Of a stretch of DNA of 7,747 nt, positions 6,701-7,747 are shown piece by piece. The position numbers and the translations under genes were made by a program. This DNA is from DASXTB01 sp036505615 (GTDB lineage Bacteria > Acidobacteriota > UBA6911 > JACQSX01). The notes beneath the pieces are model-generated. The model saw only the letters and a program-made list of their open reading frames with translations. It was not told where the DNA came from and did not search any database. Position 1 is the first letter of the stretch. Each line of letters begins with the position of its first letter. The stretch is from NCBI GenBank assembly GCA_036505615.1, contig DASXTB010000038.1:1-7747 (forward strand). Reading direction: 5' to 3'.

Positions 6701-7421
6701 CGGCGGAACTGTGGAGCTCCCGTACTCGCTACGTTTAAGCGTCATTTCTCACTTTTATAGTCCATTGCCTCTTAATCTCAGGCTCCCGACCAGCGGTCTG
6801 GCGGGCGGCATTTTCATCACCGACGTTACCGGCGACGGTACCGGCGATGGGACGGCGGTATCCAACGGCGGGGTTGGTGACTTGGTACCTGGAACCAAGC
6901 TGGGGGCTTTTGGCAGAAGCGTTTCGGCAGGGGACATCAATAATCTGATTAGTAATTACAACTCCAACTTCGCCGGCACGCCTACACCAGCGGGTCAGGC
7001 TCTCATCACTGCGAATCTTTTTACAAAAGCGCAACTGGATGCCTTGGGAGCAGTGCAGCAGCCGCTTTGCCCGGCTCCCCCGATACCCAGGACTGACCCG
7101 GCTTGTCCAAATGTTGGGAACGGGGGCCAGGTTGGAATGAGTTGGCTGCGTGCTTTGGACTTAAAACTCAGTTGGCCTATCAAGGTGCGTGAGGGACTGA
7201 TCATCGAACCCATCGTGTCATTTTTTAATGCGTTCAATCTCGCGAACTTTGATAGTCCCAGCAGTGAATTGAGCGGAATCCTCGATGGCTCGAATGGGAC
7301 TGCGAATGGCACGACAGCAAGCCTGCGCGCGGCGGGGAATACGCGGATTGGAGTTGGGACCGGGGTCTTCGGGCTTGGTGCTCCGCGTCAATTGGAATTT
7401 GGTTTGAGACTGAGCTTCTAG
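3762..7421 (+). CDS. Oar-like TonB-dependent outer-membrane receptor with carboxypeptidase-regulatory domain
   Basis: The protein has 1219 residues. Residues 1-29 are a signal peptide (basic n-region, core LIWILLLTFTASG, cut after GLA). Residues 36-115 (GSIQGTVLDPSNALVSGAKVTITN...) are a CarboxypepD_reg-like beta-sandwich. KELVEVAA near 122-129 could be a TonB box. The plug follows with INGRNFLDLAQLEPGV (155-170), IEVDGIDISDE and GAVNVVTRSGTNSWHGEAF (244-262). The rest is a large beta-barrel ending RQLEFGLRLSF, with the terminal phenylalanine expected for Bam-assembled outer-membrane proteins. Such receptors import bulky ligands using TonB energy; the ligand is unknown (complex carbohydrates or peptides are typical guesses). 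Twelve cysteines occur as six close pairs in presumed loops. In-frame starts also exist at GTG 3753 and TTG 3750; AGGA at 3741-3744 would suit GTG 3753 well, so the true start may be three codons earlier. The reading frame is intact. Confidence 0.93.
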   Translation: MVSPRNSEIVTRFKLIWILLLTFTASGLAQTTISTGSIQGTVLDPSNALVSGAKVTITNKATGQVLTTTTNSAGTYTSGALIPGDYVVRVEQSGFKSVELPIKVEVGVTAPGSLKLQVGNTKELVEVAATELHVNTEQATVQGVLNADQIDNLPINGRNFLDLAQLEPGVQIQDGGNFDPTKNGFSSISFGGRFGRTARIEVDGIDISDETVGTTTQNIPEGAIQEFQVGQSSLDLSTELTSSGAVNVVTRSGTNSWHGEAFYAFRDSSVAAALPGGKANPFQRNQFGGRLGGPVIKDRLFFFLDGERTKQDLLAPVLSGGQFASLSGNFNSPFRETQTIGRLDYQLRGSARLFYRFSFDQNRNVSGFIPNTFQPFANNNHTPVHAVGLDFNTGSYTHSIRVGYTKFRNGITDAVTGSNILNPAPALELAIGNDPTCLNAGQDDFCSGPNFLAPQGTYQTDKQFKYDGSKTYHSHILRYGFGYNRLLGGGFAKFLGSAPAVSSVSDVSLATGGFAGGAGNPLNYPVQQVILGNGQGFSSELPAFGLPGGRLGPDNRVSWYIGDAWKIWPNLTLNAGLRYVRDTGRTDSDIGPIPCSQLDPTLAANLVAGGTPCTGNILDLFGPGLGNRVRQPNTNFAPQLGIAWDPGKSGKTVIRAGIGLFYENSIWNNNLFNRPPRLQQGLFLAQQTVCSNGNAQSFTLPGTGTVVTPTFCNQPIGAVVHDIAALQAQYQAATIAAGPAVNSVFIGNTLTSVINATGTNLFAPDYKTARSVQMNIGLEHEFGHGLVLTADYVRNVGTHAQLTVDVNHVGDAGFLDVQAALDAITATVTPFGCPAATIAGANSQAAISCYLGSSGPSNASIADFAINGLDSGNSLCGGFPCSLVKQPAAAFPGKNKNLGTNQMLFPIGRSVYNGLQMSLKQNLNLANGRIKRANLQLSYAFSRYVATAQDTDFINFAEDNNHPTQFIGPNGLDRKHQISFGGTVELPYSLRLSVISHFYSPLPLNLRLPTSGLAGGIFITDVTGDGTGDGTAVSNGGVGDLVPGTKLGAFGRSVSAGDINNLISNYNSNFAGTPTPAGQALITANLFTKAQLDALGAVQQPLCPAPPIPRTDPACPNVGNGGQVGMSWLRALDLKLSWPIKVREGLIIEPIVSFFNAFNLANFDSPSSELSGILDGSNGTANGTTASLRAAGNTRIGVGTGVFGLGAPRQLEFGLRLSF

Positions 7422-7426
7422 AGAAA

Positions 7427-7440
7427 ACATTGGCCAATGT
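7427..7440. repeat. 14-bp perfect palindrome between the receptor and hfq-like genes
   Basis: ACATTGGCCAATGT is self-complementary over all 14 bases with no spacer. It begins 6 nt after the receptor stop codon and ends 30 nt before the hfq-like ATG. It lies where an operator for the downstream gene would be, and its perfect symmetry suits a dimeric DNA-binding protein. No T-run follows, so it is not a terminator. Confidence 0.4.
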
Positions 7441-7470
7441 CGATCAGGGCAGCGCGAAGCGGCGTGTAGA

Positions 7471-7747
7471 ATGGAGCTTATGCCCTTTCACGGTCAGGGA
7501 ACCCCGAATTTGGCGCACAAAGGAAGATCGGTTCCTCCTGTGGAGACATCGCAGGAGGCAACATATTTAAGGGCCTTGGGTGAAAAACAGACGCCGGTCA
7601 ACATTAAGTTGGCGGATGGTGAAGTAGTGAGTGGCTGGATCGAGTATTACGATCAGAATATGGTGCGGCTCACTCGTGACGGCCAGCCCAACCTTTTCAT
7701 TTTCAAACACGAGATTATGTACATTGCCGAGGACGGGGCGAAGCGGA
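7471..7747 (+). CDS. hfq: Hfq-like Sm-fold RNA-binding protein, partial at right edge
   Basis: Ninety-two codons are visible before the window ends, without a stop. After a polar N-terminal extension of about 27 residues, EATYLRALGEKQTPVNIKL aligns with the Hfq N-terminal helix and first strand. ADGEVVSGWIEYYDQNMVRL aligns with the Sm1 motif (E. coli NGIKLQGQIESFDQ), and FIFKHEIMYI (77-86) with the Sm2 motif (E. coli VYKHAIS). The KH dipeptide that binds uridine at the proximal face is kept. The rim arginine patch of E. coli Hfq (RRER) is GEKQ here, and F42 corresponds to N63. Hfq forms hexameric rings in the cytosol and pairs small RNAs with mRNAs. The start could be ATG 7471 or ATG 7480; GGAG at 7473-7476 lies too close to the second to decide. 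The family call is good; whether it works as a true Hfq is less certain. Confidence 0.8.
   Translation, partial: MELMPFHGQGTPNLAHKGRSVPPVETSQEATYLRALGEKQTPVNIKLADGEVVSGWIEYYDQNMVRLTRDGQPNLFIFKHEIMYIAEDGAKR

Overview
The window most resembles the genome of an Acidobacteriota bacterium, probably of the soil class Terriglobia. Three things point that way: a secreted VWFA protein of the type expanded in Acidobacteria, a very large TonB-dependent receptor with an N-terminal carboxypeptidase-regulatory domain (Oar-like), and a fused MoaD-MoaE. This is judged by family resemblance only; no search was run.

Layout. Bases 1-1400 (minus strand) hold the N-terminal two thirds of a secreted prolyl oligopeptidase, cut by the left edge. 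Bases 1401-1641 are a divergent intergenic region with candidate promoters, a short inverted repeat and a striking large imperfect inverted repeat (1524-1615) that looks like a pair of inverted REP elements. Bases 1642-2403 (+) encode a single-chain molybdopterin synthase (MoaD fused to MoaE). It is followed at once, or overlapped by 4 nt, by a secreted VWFA-domain protein (2415-3335). Bases 3336-3761 are a non-coding stretch of about 425 nt with one good promoter candidate and a 7-nt-period repeat that folds into a hairpin. Bases 3762-7421 encode the Oar-like receptor of about 1219 residues. A 14-bp perfect palindrome separates it from an Hfq-like Sm-fold protein (7471 to beyond the right edge).

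How the genes relate. moaDE and the VWFA gene are probably co-transcribed by position, although no functional link is obvious. The prolyl oligopeptidase, VWFA protein and TonB receptor are all predicted to be exported, so the window is mainly a cell-envelope region with two cytosolic housekeeping genes (Moco synthesis, RNA binding) between them. No mobile-element genes, tRNA, rRNA or CRISPR array were seen. No entirely new multi-gene system is evident. The best leads are the inverted REP-like element in the moaDE leader, the buried diglycine in the MoaD-MoaE fusion, and the divergent Hfq-like protein.
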